In this document: piece by piece, positions 6,678-16,200 of the stretch
Position numbering within the stretch: position 1 is the first letter of the stretch
Layout: the number at the start of each line of letters is the position of its first letter
DNA from: Actinopolyspora erythraea
Lineage (GTDB): Bacteria; Actinomycetota; Actinomycetes; Mycobacteriales; Pseudonocardiaceae
Direction: 5' to 3'
NCBI RefSeq assembly: GCF_002263515.1
Contig: NZ_CP022752.1
Coordinates: forward strand, 62,001 to 126,000
DNA: 64,000 nucleotides
Program-made: the position numbers and the translations under genes
The notes under the pieces: generated by a model
Databases searched by the model: none
Seen by the model: only the letters and a program-made list of their open reading frames with translations
Told to the model about the DNA's origin: nothing

Positions 6678-8102
6678 ATGTCTTCTTCTGTTCCCATGAA
6701 GTGCTACGCGAGCCAGGCGAAGGACCTGCGGGCCAAGATGGCGGGTACGCCGGATGCTGCCCAGCTTCCTACGCCGAGCGGCCAGGGGTCCACGGCGTTG
6801 GATGTCGCTTCGCAGAAGTTCGAGAGCATCATCAACACAGTCGACGCCGCGTTGACTAAGGCCGAAGAGGCCCACGAGGGCCGCGCTGCCGAGATCGCCA
6901 GGTCGTCGGTGTCCGCGATCAAACCGGTGGCCAACAACGCGGCCGACTTCTGCAAGTCGGTTCAGAACTCGCTGGACGACCAGGCCAGCACGCAGCACAA
7001 GACCTTCCAGGAGCTTCCGGCCGAGGGTGGCAAGCTCTCGGACGGCCGCCCCGCTCAGATGGAGCCGCCGGACAAGAATTGGGCGGACAACACCGGGGTC
7101 AGTGACGTCCCGTTGATGGGCTGGACCAGCGACTACGAGGAGAAGCAGGAGCGCTACCGGGCCACGAACGAGGAAGCCAACCGCGTGATGGCCCAGTACG
7201 AGGAGCAGACCTCCTCCGCGACGCAGAGCCTGCCCGAGTTCAAGCCGCCGGAGGACTCCGACACCGACGCTTCCCGCCAGGCCGACTACGGCCCCGGCGC
7301 GGGCAGCGTGGTCGCGGGCAGCACCTTCGACAGCGGCGCGGGATCGGGTTCTTCGGTGCCCGCCTCCTCGTCCTCGGCCTGGACCGCCGGTTCCGGTGGT
7401 CTCGGCGGAGGGTCCGTCGGTGGCGGTTCCTATGCTCCCTCCGGCGGTTCCGGCGTCGGCGGCGGCTCCTACACCTCGCAGCCGCCCGCCAGCTCCGGCT
7501 CGGCGTGGGTGAATCCCTCGACGGGCGGTTCCTCGGGCAACGGTCTGCCGCCGGGAGCGGTGCGCGGCTCGGACGGCACTATCTACCGGCAGGGCCCGGA
7601 CGGCGGCTGGCAGCGGCAGAACCCGTACAACGGCCGCTGGGCCCCCGCCCCGAACGGGCCGCCCGGAGTCTCCGGCGGAGGTCGTGCCGGTGGTTCGGGC
7701 GGCGTCGGCGGTGCCCGCGGTGGCGACGGTTACACCGGCCGTTCCGGGGGTTCCGGTGGCCTGGGCGGTGCCCGCGGTGGCGGCGGCGGTTACGCCGGCC
7801 GTGCCGGTGGCCTCGGCGGCACCGGTGCCGGTGAGCCCGCCGGTGGCCGTTCCGGAACCGGTTCGTTCGGCCCGAAGGGCAGCGGTTCGACCGTGGCCGC
7901 CGGGACCAACGCGGCCGGTGGCCGTGGTGGCGGGATGCGCGGCGCCCCGATGGCCGGTGCGGGCGCCCGCCAGGCCGGCGGCGAGGAAGAGGAGCACGAG
8001 CGCCCCAGCTGGCTGGTCGAGGACGAGGACGTCTTCACCAACGACATGCAGCGCGTCGCTCCGCCGGTGCTCGGCGAGACCCCCTACGAACAGGGCCGCT
8101 GA
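6678..8102 (+). CDS. PPE-like / type VII secreted Gly-rich protein
   Basis: 474 residues from ATG 6678, which follows AAGGTGGGGGTA (a GTG nine nt earlier is also in frame). Residues 1-185 are helical and Ala/Glu/Lys-rich, resembling the PE/PPE-type four-helix region of actinobacterial ESX substrates, with a conserved-looking W near residue 153. Residues about 205-430 are a Gly/Ser/Pro-rich low-complexity tail built from GGSGG-like units. The end, SWLVEDEDVF..D..RVAPPVLGE, is the C-terminal signature of Pseudonocardiales proteins of this class. The next gene is EspG, the dedicated chaperone of PPE proteins. Export by an ESX system encoded elsewhere is inferred. Confidence 0.78.
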   Translation: MSSSVPMKCYASQAKDLRAKMAGTPDAAQLPTPSGQGSTALDVASQKFESIINTVDAALTKAEEAHEGRAAEIARSSVSAIKPVANNAADFCKSVQNSLDDQASTQHKTFQELPAEGGKLSDGRPAQMEPPDKNWADNTGVSDVPLMGWTSDYEEKQERYRATNEEANRVMAQYEEQTSSATQSLPEFKPPEDSDTDASRQADYGPGAGSVVAGSTFDSGAGSGSSVPASSSSAWTAGSGGLGGGSVGGGSYAPSGGSGVGGGSYTSQPPASSGSAWVNPSTGGSSGNGLPPGAVRGSDGTIYRQGPDGGWQRQNPYNGRWAPAPNGPPGVSGGGRAGGSGGVGGARGGDGYTGRSGGSGGLGGARGGGGGYAGRAGGLGGTGAGEPAGGRSGTGSFGPKGSGSTVAAGTNAAGGRGGGMRGAPMAGAGARQAGGEEEEHERPSWLVEDEDVFTNDMQRVAPPVLGETPYEQGR

Positions 8103-8154
8103 CCGAGATCCGGCCCTCGGCCCCGTCGGAAGTCCCGCTGGAGCGGGGCGAGGC

Positions 8155-8191
8155 CACCGGCCGTCCCGCGACCACGCCGGGACGGCCGGTG
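8155..8191. terminator. Perfect 14-bp hairpin between PPE-like gene and espG
   Basis: CACCGGCCGTCCCG at 8155-8168 and its exact reverse complement at 8178-8191 around a 9-base loop. There is no T-run on either side. It stands 53 nt after the PPE-like stop and 135 nt before the espG start. It could limit read-through into espG or protect the upstream mRNA end. Confidence 0.6.
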
Positions 8192-8325
8192 CGATCCGGA
8201 CCGGGGCGATCGCTCGCCGGGTGACGGGCGTCCGGTGCCCCGCGCCGAACACCCGCCGCCTGAGCCCCCCCGACCACACACCGCGCCCGGACGGACCGGT
8301 GCGCGGAGCCCAGGAAACAACGGAA

Positions 8326-9141
8326 GTGACGGTGCGGAACCAGATCTCTGTCGGCCCGGCGGCCGCCATCTACCTGTGTGAGCGTTACGACCTGATGCTC
8401 CACCCCCTGCTCCGGGTGGGAATGCTGTCGGTGCAGCTCGACGAGGAGGAACGGGTCCGGATCCCCGAGGAGGGCCGGGCCGAGCTGCGACAGCAGGGGC
8501 TGCTCCAGACCGACGAGGTGCACCCCTTTCTGGACGACGCCTGGCACTTGCTCGCCTATCCGCCGCTGGCGGTGGGCATGGCGGTGCGCGACGACGAGGA
8601 GAGCTTCAACGCGGTGCTCGTCGAGCAGGGGCGCGGCACGCTGCGGGCCTACCAGGCCGATGCGGACGAAGCCGGGGCGGCGGAGAACATCCTGCTGGAC
8701 CGCCAGGAGTACGGCGGGCTCGGTGGCAACGCTGTCAAACTGCTCGGTGAGCTCGAACCACTCTCCGGTGGCTCGGCCAGCGTGCCCACCGAGCTGCTCA
8801 AGCAGGCGGGGCAACGGATGGGCGCCGACCCCTCCGGCAGCGCGGTGAGCGCGCTCGCCGCCTCCGGCATCCGGCAGAACGACGCGCGGGTGCTGGCCAA
8901 CGTCATGACCACCCCGCGCACCACCGAGGCCCTCATCACGGCCCGTAGCCACGACCGCAGGGTCAACAGGACCCACAAGCTGCCGGTGACCCTGCAGGTC
9001 TTCCGCACCGCGCAGGGCTGCTACATGACGCAGCGCAGCGCGGGCAGCGACGGCCGCGAGTGGTTCACCGTCGCTCCCGCCGACCAGCGCAAGGTCACCG
9101 CCAAGGTCGAGGAGATGCTCGAACACCTCCGCCGGGACTGA
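8326..9141 (+). CDS. EspG-family ESX secretion chaperone
   Basis: 271 residues from GTG 8326, preceded by CAGGAAACAACGGAA; a longer open frame upstream runs through the hairpin and overlaps the previous gene in another frame, so it is rejected. The sequence fits EspG: an N-terminal strand region (ISVGPAAAIYLCERYDLMLHPLLR), alternating strands and helices, a run near the middle mentioning LLKQAGQRMGADP, and the C-terminal beta part (LQVFRTAQGCYMTQRS..GREWFTVAPAD). EspG proteins bind PPE partners in the cytoplasm and deliver them to the ESX machine. The preceding PPE-like gene is the obvious client. Confidence 0.82.
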   Translation: MTVRNQISVGPAAAIYLCERYDLMLHPLLRVGMLSVQLDEEERVRIPEEGRAELRQQGLLQTDEVHPFLDDAWHLLAYPPLAVGMAVRDDEESFNAVLVEQGRGTLRAYQADADEAGAAENILLDRQEYGGLGGNAVKLLGELEPLSGGSASVPTELLKQAGQRMGADPSGSAVSALAASGIRQNDARVLANVMTTPRTTEALITARSHDRRVNRTHKLPVTLQVFRTAQGCYMTQRSAGSDGREWFTVAPADQRKVTAKVEEMLEHLRRD

Positions 9142-9315
9142 GCTCGTCCTCCGGCCCGGCGGGGTGCCGGCCCGGCTGAACCGCGCGTCTGGTGAGCGAG
9201 CGCCGGCGACATCGGGTGGCGGACCCGTGACGACGCCTCCGGCCGTACTCGCGGCAGCACCCGCGGCGGCGCCGACCGCGCGGCTGGTGGTGGGTCGGCA
9301 GCGCACCGAAGTGGC

Positions 9316-9341
9316 GCGGCGATTTCGCGAGAAATCGCCGC
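9316..9341. terminator. Hairpin C3 between convergent genes
   Basis: GCGGCGATTTC, loop GCGA, GAAATCGCCGC: an 11-bp perfect stem lying between the stops of espG (+) and the lactone oxidase (-), where a bidirectional terminator is expected. There is no T-run. It shares its core with copies C1, C2, C4 and C5. Confidence 0.65.
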
Positions 9342-9385
9342 TGTCCCGGAGGTTCGCGCCGGGAGGCCCGGCCGGAGGAGCCGGA

Positions 9386-10720
9386 TCAGCTGCCCAGCAC
9401 CCGCGCCAGGTAGGGGTTGCCGAACACCCGCTCCGGGTCGAGCCGGTCCCGCACCCGCAGGAAGTCGTCGAACCTGGGGTAGCGGGCGCGCAGCTCCGCC
9501 GCGGTGAGCCCGTGCATCTTCCCCCAGTGCGGCCTGCCGTCGGCCTCTCGCACGATTCCCTCGAAGGTGTCGAACCACTCGCGGTAGGGCATCCCGCTGT
9601 ACTGGTGGACCGCCACGTAGGCGGTCTCGCGTCCGTGCGCGGTGGACAGCCAGACGTCGTCGGCCGCGGCCACCCGCACCTCCACGGGGAACATCACCGG
9701 GTGGCGCAGCCGCCCCACGGTGCCGCGCAGCCGCTCGATCACCTCCGGCAGCCGTTCGCGCGGGACCGCGTACTCGCTCTCCACGAACCGCACCGTCCTG
9801 CTGGTCACGAACACCCGGTGCGAGGTGTCGCCGTAGGAGCGTCCCGACCAGGTTGCGCCGCAGATCCGGTTCAGCCGCTTCACCGTCGCGGGGCTGCGCC
9901 TGCCCAGCTCGCAGGCGAGTCCGAACAGGCCGTTCTCCAGCACGCGGTACTCCAGCCAGGAGCGGAGCGGGTGCAGCGGGCGGGGCCGCTCGTGCTCGGG
10001 CACCCGGTTGTTGCGCTTGACCAGGGTGCGCGTGCTGTGCGGGAACCAGTAGAACTCGAAGTGGTCGTTGTCGGCGGCGAGCCTGTCGAACTCGCCCAGC
10101 ACCTCGTCGAGCCCACGGGGGTGCTCCTCGGCGGCCAGGGCGAACGCGGGGACGCAGCGCAGCGTGACCGTGCTGATCACCCCCAGCGCGCCGAGCCCGA
10201 CGCGGGCGGCGTGGAACACCTCGGGTTCCTCGGTGGGGGAGCAGCGCAGCGTGGAGCCGTCGGCCAGCACCAGTTCCATCGCCAGGACCTCGGTGGCCAG
10301 CCCGCCCAGTTCCGCGCCGGTGCCGTGGGTGCCGGTGGAGATCGCGCCGGCCACGGTCTGGCGGTCGATGTCGCCGAGGTTGGGCAGCGCCAGTCCCAGC
10401 CGGTCCAGCTGTTCGTTGAGCAGGTGCAGCGGGGTGCCGCCGCGCACGGTGACCGTGCCCCGGTCCCGGTCCACATCGGTGATCCCGCTCCATTCCGACA
10501 TGTCCAGTGCCATCGATTCCTCGTGCGCACCGGCGGGCAGCGGCGCGGCGATGTCGCTGAACGAGTGACCGGAGCCCAGGGGGCGCACGCCGTGGCCGTT
10601 CGCGCGGGCCTCGGTGACGAGACGAGAGAGATCGGCCGCGTGGCGCGGCCGTGCGGTTCCGCTGCCGGGGGCGACGGTCGTGTTCGCCCAGTTCGACCAA
10701 GTGGTTCGGGTGATCTTCAT
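9386..10720 (-). CDS. FAD-linked sugar-1,4-lactone oxidase (ALO/GULO family)
   Basis: 444 residues. N-terminal FAD-binding PCMH domain with G-S-G-H-S-F-S-D at 49-56 (the His is the usual covalent flavin site) and GTHGTGAE near 130. The C-terminal ALO domain carries the H-W-G-K motif at about 396-399 followed by YPRFDDFLRVRDRLDP. The family oxidises aldonolactones (L-gulono-, D-arabinono-) or polyols such as xylitol/alditols, giving hydrogen peroxide or reducing cytochrome; which substrate is used here cannot be told. It is divergent from an alanine-racemase-fold deaminase gene with an 86-bp gap, a neighbourhood commonly kept in actinobacteria. ATG start. Confidence 0.9.
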   Translation of the reverse strand: MKITRTTWSNWANTTVAPGSGTARPRHAADLSRLVTEARANGHGVRPLGSGHSFSDIAAPLPAGAHEESMALDMSEWSGITDVDRDRGTVTVRGGTPLHLLNEQLDRLGLALPNLGDIDRQTVAGAISTGTHGTGAELGGLATEVLAMELVLADGSTLRCSPTEEPEVFHAARVGLGALGVISTVTLRCVPAFALAAEEHPRGLDEVLGEFDRLAADNDHFEFYWFPHSTRTLVKRNNRVPEHERPRPLHPLRSWLEYRVLENGLFGLACELGRRSPATVKRLNRICGATWSGRSYGDTSHRVFVTSRTVRFVESEYAVPRERLPEVIERLRGTVGRLRHPVMFPVEVRVAAADDVWLSTAHGRETAYVAVHQYSGMPYREWFDTFEGIVREADGRPHWGKMHGLTAAELRARYPRFDDFLRVRDRLDPERVFGNPYLARVLGS

Positions 10721-10806
10721 GAGCGCATCGTCCTTCCGCCGCCGATTGACGGAAAATTATGTGAATATCTCTCGCGTAACAAGGGGTGCGGGCTTACCTT
10801 GAATGC

Positions 10807-12090
10807 GTGACCTCGTCGGCAGCACCAACCATCGCCTGCTCCGCGGCACGACTGGACGCCGTGACCGCCGAGCTGGACCCACCCTTCGGAGTGGTCGATC
10901 TGGCCGCGTTCGACCGAAACGCCGCCGAGCTGGCCGGCCGGGCCGCGGGAAAGCCGATCCGGCTCGCCACGAAGTCGCTGCGCTGCCCCGAGCTGATCCG
11001 CCGTGCGCTGCGCTCGCCGGGATACACCGGCCTGATGTGCTACAGCCTTGCCGAAGCGCTCTGGCTGTACCGGCTGGGAACCTCCGACGACCTCCTGGTC
11101 GCCTACCCCACCGCCGACCGCGCCGCCCTCGCCGAACTGGCCGCGGATCCGGCGGCCGCCGCCGCGGTCACGCTCACCGTGGACTCCACGGCCCAGCTGG
11201 ACCTGATCGAACGCGCCGCCTCCGCCGCGGGCGCCAGCGGGCGGCTGCGGATCTGCCTGGAGATCGACGCCGCCTGGCGTCCGCTGGAGGGATCGGTGGC
11301 CGAACGCGTCCCCCGCCTCGGAGCCGAGCTCGCCGAGCGGTCGCACATCGGGCCGCTGCGCTCGCCGGTGCGGTCGGCGCGGCAGGCACGCGAGCTGGCC
11401 CGGGAGGTCCTGCGGCGTGAGGGCTTTCGGCTCGTGGGCCTGATGCTCTACGAGGGGCAGATCGCGGGAGTCGGTGACGCCCCACCCGGGCAGCCGCTAC
11501 GCGCGGCTGCCGTGCGCTGGGTGCGGCGACGTTCGGCCGTGGAACTCGCCCGTCGTCGTGCGGCGGTGGCCGAGGCCGTCGGTGAGCTCTGCCCGCTGGA
11601 GTTCGTCAACGGTGGCGGGACCGGGAGCCTGGAGACGACGACCACCGAACGAGCCGTCACCGAGGTGGCGGCGGGTTCCGGACTGATAGGACCGGGCCTG
11701 TTCGACGCTTACGAGGCGTTCCGCCCGCTGCCCGCCGTGCTGTTCGCGCTGCCGGTGGTACGTCGTCCCGGACGTCGTACCGCCACTCTCTTCTCCGGCG
11801 GGTACACGGCTTCCGGGGCCGTCGGCGCGGACCGCCTTCCGACCCCCCACCTGCCGAGTGGGCTGCGGCTGACCGGAACCGAGGGCGCCGGGGAGGTGCA
11901 GACCCCGGTCGTGGGGCCGGGAGCACGGGGGCTCCGGCCGGGTGATCGGGTTTGGTTCCGGCACGCCAAGGCGGGAGAGCTGGCCGAGCGACTCCACGAG
12001 TACCACCTGCTCGAATCCCGGGAAGCGGGACAGGACCACAGGGTCGGTGCCGTCGCCACTTACCGGGGGGCGGGCAAGTCCTTCGGCTGA
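10807..12090 (+). CDS. PLP-dependent amino acid deaminase/aldolase (alanine racemase fold)
   Basis: 427 residues from GTG 10807 (another GTG 21 nt upstream is in frame; no clear ribosome site at either, so the mRNA may be leaderless). Residues about 25-290 form the alanine-racemase N-terminal barrel, with the PLP lysine in R-L-A-T-K-S-L-R (Lys56). A C-terminal D-serine-dehydratase-like beta domain follows, including GDRVWFRHAKAGEL near residue 385. Homologues are called amino acid deaminase/aldolase or D-threonine aldolase-like; the substrate is unknown. The 3' end overlaps the convergent TetR gene by 31 bp. Confidence 0.85.
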   Translation: MTSSAAPTIACSAARLDAVTAELDPPFGVVDLAAFDRNAAELAGRAAGKPIRLATKSLRCPELIRRALRSPGYTGLMCYSLAEALWLYRLGTSDDLLVAYPTADRAALAELAADPAAAAAVTLTVDSTAQLDLIERAASAAGASGRLRICLEIDAAWRPLEGSVAERVPRLGAELAERSHIGPLRSPVRSARQARELAREVLRREGFRLVGLMLYEGQIAGVGDAPPGQPLRAAAVRWVRRRSAVELARRRAAVAEAVGELCPLEFVNGGGTGSLETTTTERAVTEVAAGSGLIGPGLFDAYEAFRPLPAVLFALPVVRRPGRRTATLFSGGYTASGAVGADRLPTPHLPSGLRLTGTEGAGEVQTPVVGPGARGLRPGDRVWFRHAKAGELAERLHEYHLLESREAGQDHRVGAVATYRGAGKSFG

Positions 12091-12707
12091 TCCTCCGAGA
12101 TCCTGCTGGACAGGTAACCCCGGACCAGCTCCCTGGCCTCGTTGACCAGCGTCGGATCTCCCTCGGGCGCGCGCCGGAACGCCAGGTGCAGCACCGCGTC
12201 GGCGGCCTCCACCGCCACCGAGAGCGGAAGCTCCAGCTCCCCGGCGGTCATGCCGAACCGCTCCGAGATGAGACTGGTGAGCTTCTCCGCGATCACCGCG
12301 TTGTTGTCCTTGGTCTCGTGCAGCAACCGCAGGTCCACCACGTCGCCGAAGTGCAGCTTGCTGAACGCGGGGATCTCCCGGTGCATCCCCAGGTAGACGT
12401 CGAAGACCGTGTCCACGGCGTCCCACCAGTGGGCGAGTTCGCTCCGGTCCAGCCGCTCGGAGACCGTCTGCACGAAGCGGTCCAGGTTGCGCAGCGTCAG
12501 CTCCTGCACGACCGCGCGCTTGTCCGGAAAGAACTGGTACAGCGAGCCGACCGCGACACCGGCTCGTTCGGCTATCAGCGTCGTGGTCAGCCCGTCGTAG
12601 CCCACCTCGTCGATGAGCTGCGCGCAGGACTCCAGCATTCGTTCCACGCGCTGGGCACTGCGTTGTTGAACGGGCTTGCGGCGCAACGGGGCTACTTCGG
12701 TGGGCAA
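12060..12707 (-). CDS. TetR-family transcriptional regulator
   Basis: 215 residues from a TTG start at 12707, preceded by AAGGAG five nt upstream; a longer in-frame ATG at 12785 has no such site. The helix-turn-helix is at about 35-62, ending G-S-L-Y-Q-F-F-P-D-K, the standard TetR phrase. The rest is the all-helical ligand-binding domain, resembling the TetR C-terminal domain with ELPLSVAVEAADAVLHLAF. Effector unknown. It overlaps the deaminase gene tail to tail and is divergent from the isonitrile-synthase fusion gene 520 bp away, so that gene is a plausible target. Confidence 0.88.
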   Translation of the reverse strand: MPTEVAPLRRKPVQQRSAQRVERMLESCAQLIDEVGYDGLTTTLIAERAGVAVGSLYQFFPDKRAVVQELTLRNLDRFVQTVSERLDRSELAHWWDAVDTVFDVYLGMHREIPAFSKLHFGDVVDLRLLHETKDNNAVIAEKLTSLISERFGMTAGELELPLSVAVEAADAVLHLAFRRAPEGDPTLVNEARELVRGYLSSRISEDQPKDLPAPR

Positions 12708-13227
12708 GGTGACTCCTTGATCATATCCGAGCTCCAGGTTTTCCCGGACCGAGTCCGAGGCGCGCCGCCGGGGCCAGCCTGGCAAGCGGCACGGCTTGCC
12801 TAGTCTCGCGCTCTTGCAGCGATCATGCTTCCTGAGCGGCCCTTCAGAGTGTCAGTCGATAGGGTGAGCAGCGATCTTCCGTTCGTCCGGCCGCCGTCGT
12901 CATCGCTCCGACGAACCCTTCCGACGCCGGCGGGCCCCACGCACGATCCGGATCGCGTTCCGCGATTATGCACCCCGTCACATTGGCGGCGAAAAAGATC
13001 ACTCAGTAGCGTGATCCGTTGTGTCCGAGCCGTTCGGGAGCTTCCCCCGCACGACTACTCGTTGGTTGACTCTCGCGGTTCCGGGGTGGCACATGGTGTT
13101 GTCTGACCGTACGCATCGCTGTCCGCAACCCCGGCACCCCTCCGCCCGGTCACCCCGAACCGGGCGGGCTCGATCGCGGAGCCCGGTGTCTCCGCCCACG
13201 GCCGGAGGAAGAGCAAGGAGATACCCG
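12708..13227. promoter_or_regulatory. Divergent intergenic region with inverted repeat
   Basis: 520 bp with no supported gene, between the TetR gene (-) and the isonitrile-synthase fusion (+). An inverted repeat GATCAC-N8-GTGATC lies at 12997-13016, the size of a TetR-type operator. The frame of the fusion gene is open up to 13021, but that stretch has no ribosome site and atypical residues, so it is treated as leader. Confidence 0.5.
12997..13016. promoter_or_regulatory. Inverted repeat, candidate operator
   Basis: GATCAC at 12997-13002 and GTGATC at 13011-13016, separated by TCAGTAGC. It lies about 210 nt before the fusion gene start and 290 nt before the TetR start. The role is inferred from position only. 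Confidence 0.35.
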
Positions 13228-16200
13228 TTGGACGGTCGGCCCCGGCTTGACCCCGAGGAGAACACGGCCCCGCCGTTCGGGACGTGGCCGTTGGACGTGG
13301 CGCTGGCCAACTCCGTGCTCGCGGGTGGTGAGTACGGAGTGCGCGTCGTCCGGCAGGACGGCCTGACCAGGCTGGTCGGACAACGTGCGGGCACCGGGGT
13401 TTCGCTGGGAAATCCCCCGACCTGGCGACAGCTCTACCGGATGCTGATCCGGCTGCGACTCACCCGCAGGCGCCGCGATCCGGCGTGGCTGGCCCTGCTC
13501 ACCGAGGTCCTGGACCCCCCGCGCGCTGATCCGGAGCGCGGCGGTTCCGTTCCGGAGGACGCCGGTGCCGAATGGCTCAGGTTCGCCGGGATGCTGGCCG
13601 AGCACCCGGCGCCCCGGATGCACTGCGCCACCGCCGAACCCCGCCGTCCCGACGGCGCGGCGGGACGGTTGGGCGAGCCCGCCCCCGCCCATCCGGCCTT
13701 CCCCGGCGGAACCATCGCCGTACGGCTGCCCGCCCTGCTGCGGACCGACCCCGCGCTGGGGCACACCCTGCTGCGGGAGGTGATCACCAACCGCTTCGAG
13801 CGCCGCGAGAACGCCGCGCGTTACTTCCTCGAACACTTCGTCCGGCCGCCGCTGCGGGCGTTCCGGCTCGCGCTGGAAAGCCCGAGGGGGATGCTGCTGA
13901 GCCCGAGCGCGGACACCCTCGCCGTGGAGCTCTCCCCCGAGACGCAGGCCACCGGAAGATTCGTCGTGACCCCCGGCACGGCGGTGCGCGAGGTGGAACG
14001 GGTCACCCCCGGTGAGGTCCACGAGGGGGTGCGCGAACTGGTCCACACGCTCCGGAAGTTGTCCGAGACGTTCGAACGCGAGGAGTTCGGCGAGCACGAG
14101 CGGACGCGGCGCGGCGAGTTCCGCGCCGCCATGCGGCGGGTGATGGCCGCGGAGCTGCGCGACCTGGAGACCGGCAGCGCCGACGTGCTGGCCGGTGACC
14201 ACCCGCTGCGCGGTTTCGTCCACACCGTTCCGGCCGAACAGGACGAACTGCTCCGGAGGGTGCTGCGCACCGTGCAGGAGCGCACCCGGCTGCGCAGGTG
14301 GAACCGCGATCTCGGCCAGCCGGTCGTGGTCATAGACGTGGCGTCGTGCGGCCTGCTGCCGGAACGAGTCCCCGCCCCGGAGCAGTCCGGGCCCGAGCCC
14401 TACCGGAGCCGACAGGGGCTCGACGCGGTCGCCCGTACGGTGGGGCGCGACGAACAACCGCACCGCTGCCGGGCGGAGAGCGGCGGCCCGCAGGAGCACG
14501 CCGGTACGTCCGGCCGGATTCCTCGGGAGCGGGAACCCCACCGGCCCCCGGAAACCGTGTGGGACCCGCCCACCGCGGAACTGGCCGAACTGGACAACCG
14601 GGCAACCGCCGCGACCGGCTCGGGGCTGCCCAGGTTCGTCTGGGACGTCCGCGACGCGGGCGGGAGGGTGGTCTTCTGCGCACTCGGTTCCGAGCGCGAC
14701 TACGAGCACGCGCGGGCGCTGCTGGACCGCGCCGGGGTGCCAGAGGCCGAGCTGATCCGGGTTCCGGGAAACGGTACGGGCACGGCCGTGGAGTGGACGG
14801 TGTGCAGGTTGCGCGAACTCGGCGACGTCGACGTCGTGGCGGTCTTCGAGACCGCCGCCACCGCCCCGAGGAGCGGCGAGCTCGCCGGGGTGCTGACCGT
14901 GGCGGTGTCCGCGCACGGTGATCTCCCCCGGCAGCGGAACGGGAACCGGAACACCGCTGCCGGGCCCCGCACCTCGTCGGAGGGCAAGGATCCCGTGATC
15001 TCCAGTTTCGAGACCTCGCCCTGGCGGCGGTCCGCCCGCGCGCAACCGGTGCTGTCCAACACGCACTCCCTGGAAGAACTCCAGATCGCCTCGTTGCGGG
15101 AGAACCGCAGCGCCTGGCGCTGGGCGGTTCGGCTGACTCGCGCGGAAACCGCGTCCATGGTGGAGGCCGTGCTCGACGACGCCGACCGCGCGGCCGAGCG
15201 AACCGCACGCGGCGCGGTGGCGAAGTTCGCCGCCGACGAGCCCGTCGCCGATCCGGCGGAACGTTCGCGTCGCACCGTCGGCGCACTGCACCACGTGTTC
15301 ACCAGGAAGCAGTTCCTCAAGGGCTCGCGGTCCAACTACCTGGTCGCCGACATGCACCGCGACGCCGACCACTTCGTGACCCGGGGCGAACCCGTGGAGG
15401 TGATGCTGCTCGGGTTCCCGGTCAAGCAGTCCCTGAACCGGCTGAAGGCGTGCGGGCCGCTGCCGGACATCGCCGAGCTCGGCGGGCTGATCCGGCTCCG
15501 TGAGCTGCAGCGCGCGGCGCGCGGCGTTCACCCGCCCGGGCTGCGGTTCAACATCCTCACCGACGGCAGGCACTTCCGCCCCCGACCGGCTTCGGTGACC
15601 GCCGCCTACACCCGCAAGCTGCACGAGTACGCCTCGATGGTCGGCCTCGACGGCTGCGTGTCCATCCGCGAGATCGACTCGCTGGCCACCGAGCGGTTCG
15701 GACGAGAGGTGACCGACCGCCGCCCCGCGATGTACGAGCGCTTTCGGCGTTCACTCGAACAGGCGCTGCGCGGGCTCGACATCACCGATCACCCGCTGCG
15801 GACACTGGAGCGGGTGCGGGACCGGGCGGACGCGCAGCTCGGGCCGGACTCCGAGATCACCGCGCGTTCGCTGTACCTGTTCCGCGAGATGGTCATGTCC
15901 ATGGTCTACTCCGTGCCGGTGCCCACCCCGGCGGGAACGGATCGGCTCGGTTGGGCCAGGCGGGTTTACGCGGACGTGTACAACCTCGACGACGCCCGCC
16001 TCTCGTCGCGGCTGCGGCAGGCGCGTGTCGCGGTGCTCCGCCGCGCCTGGCACAACGCCGTCCGCTACCTGTCCACCATGCGGGTGGACGAGGAGCTCGG
16101 TTACGAGAAGCTGTTCGACCCCAGGGTTCGGCTCACCGTGAGCGCGGTGACCAAGGGGCGCTGCGGATTCACCTACCTGGGAGGCTCCGGGCTGCTTCCC

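Noticed and set aside
7300..7980. Gly-rich repeats of the PPE-like gene as a DNA repeat array or CRISPR.
   Set aside because: The repetition is of codons for Gly/Ser within a coding frame; there are no uniform repeats with unique spacers. No CRISPR array was seen anywhere in the window.
7684..8325. Longer start for EspG overlapping the PPE-like gene.
   Set aside because: The extra residues are Ala/Pro/Val repeats created by the Gly-rich gene in another frame and by hairpin DNA; SD-preceded GTG 8326 fits family length.
9021..10700. 559-codon minus-strand ORF overlapping the lactone oxidase.
   Set aside because: Different frame from the oxidase, Arg/Gly/Ala-biased, no similarity to a family; the oxidase frame is unambiguous.
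13021..13227. Upstream extension of the isonitrile-synthase fusion to a GTG at 13021.
   Set aside because: The added 69 residues are Arg/Pro/Ser-rich without pattern, and a strong AAGGAG stands only before TTG 13228.
13228..14277. Calling the N-terminus of the fusion an IucA/IucC siderophore synthetase.
   Set aside because: Only a short stretch is reminiscent and the His and Arg/Asp residues expected in that family are not present; kept as unrecognised.
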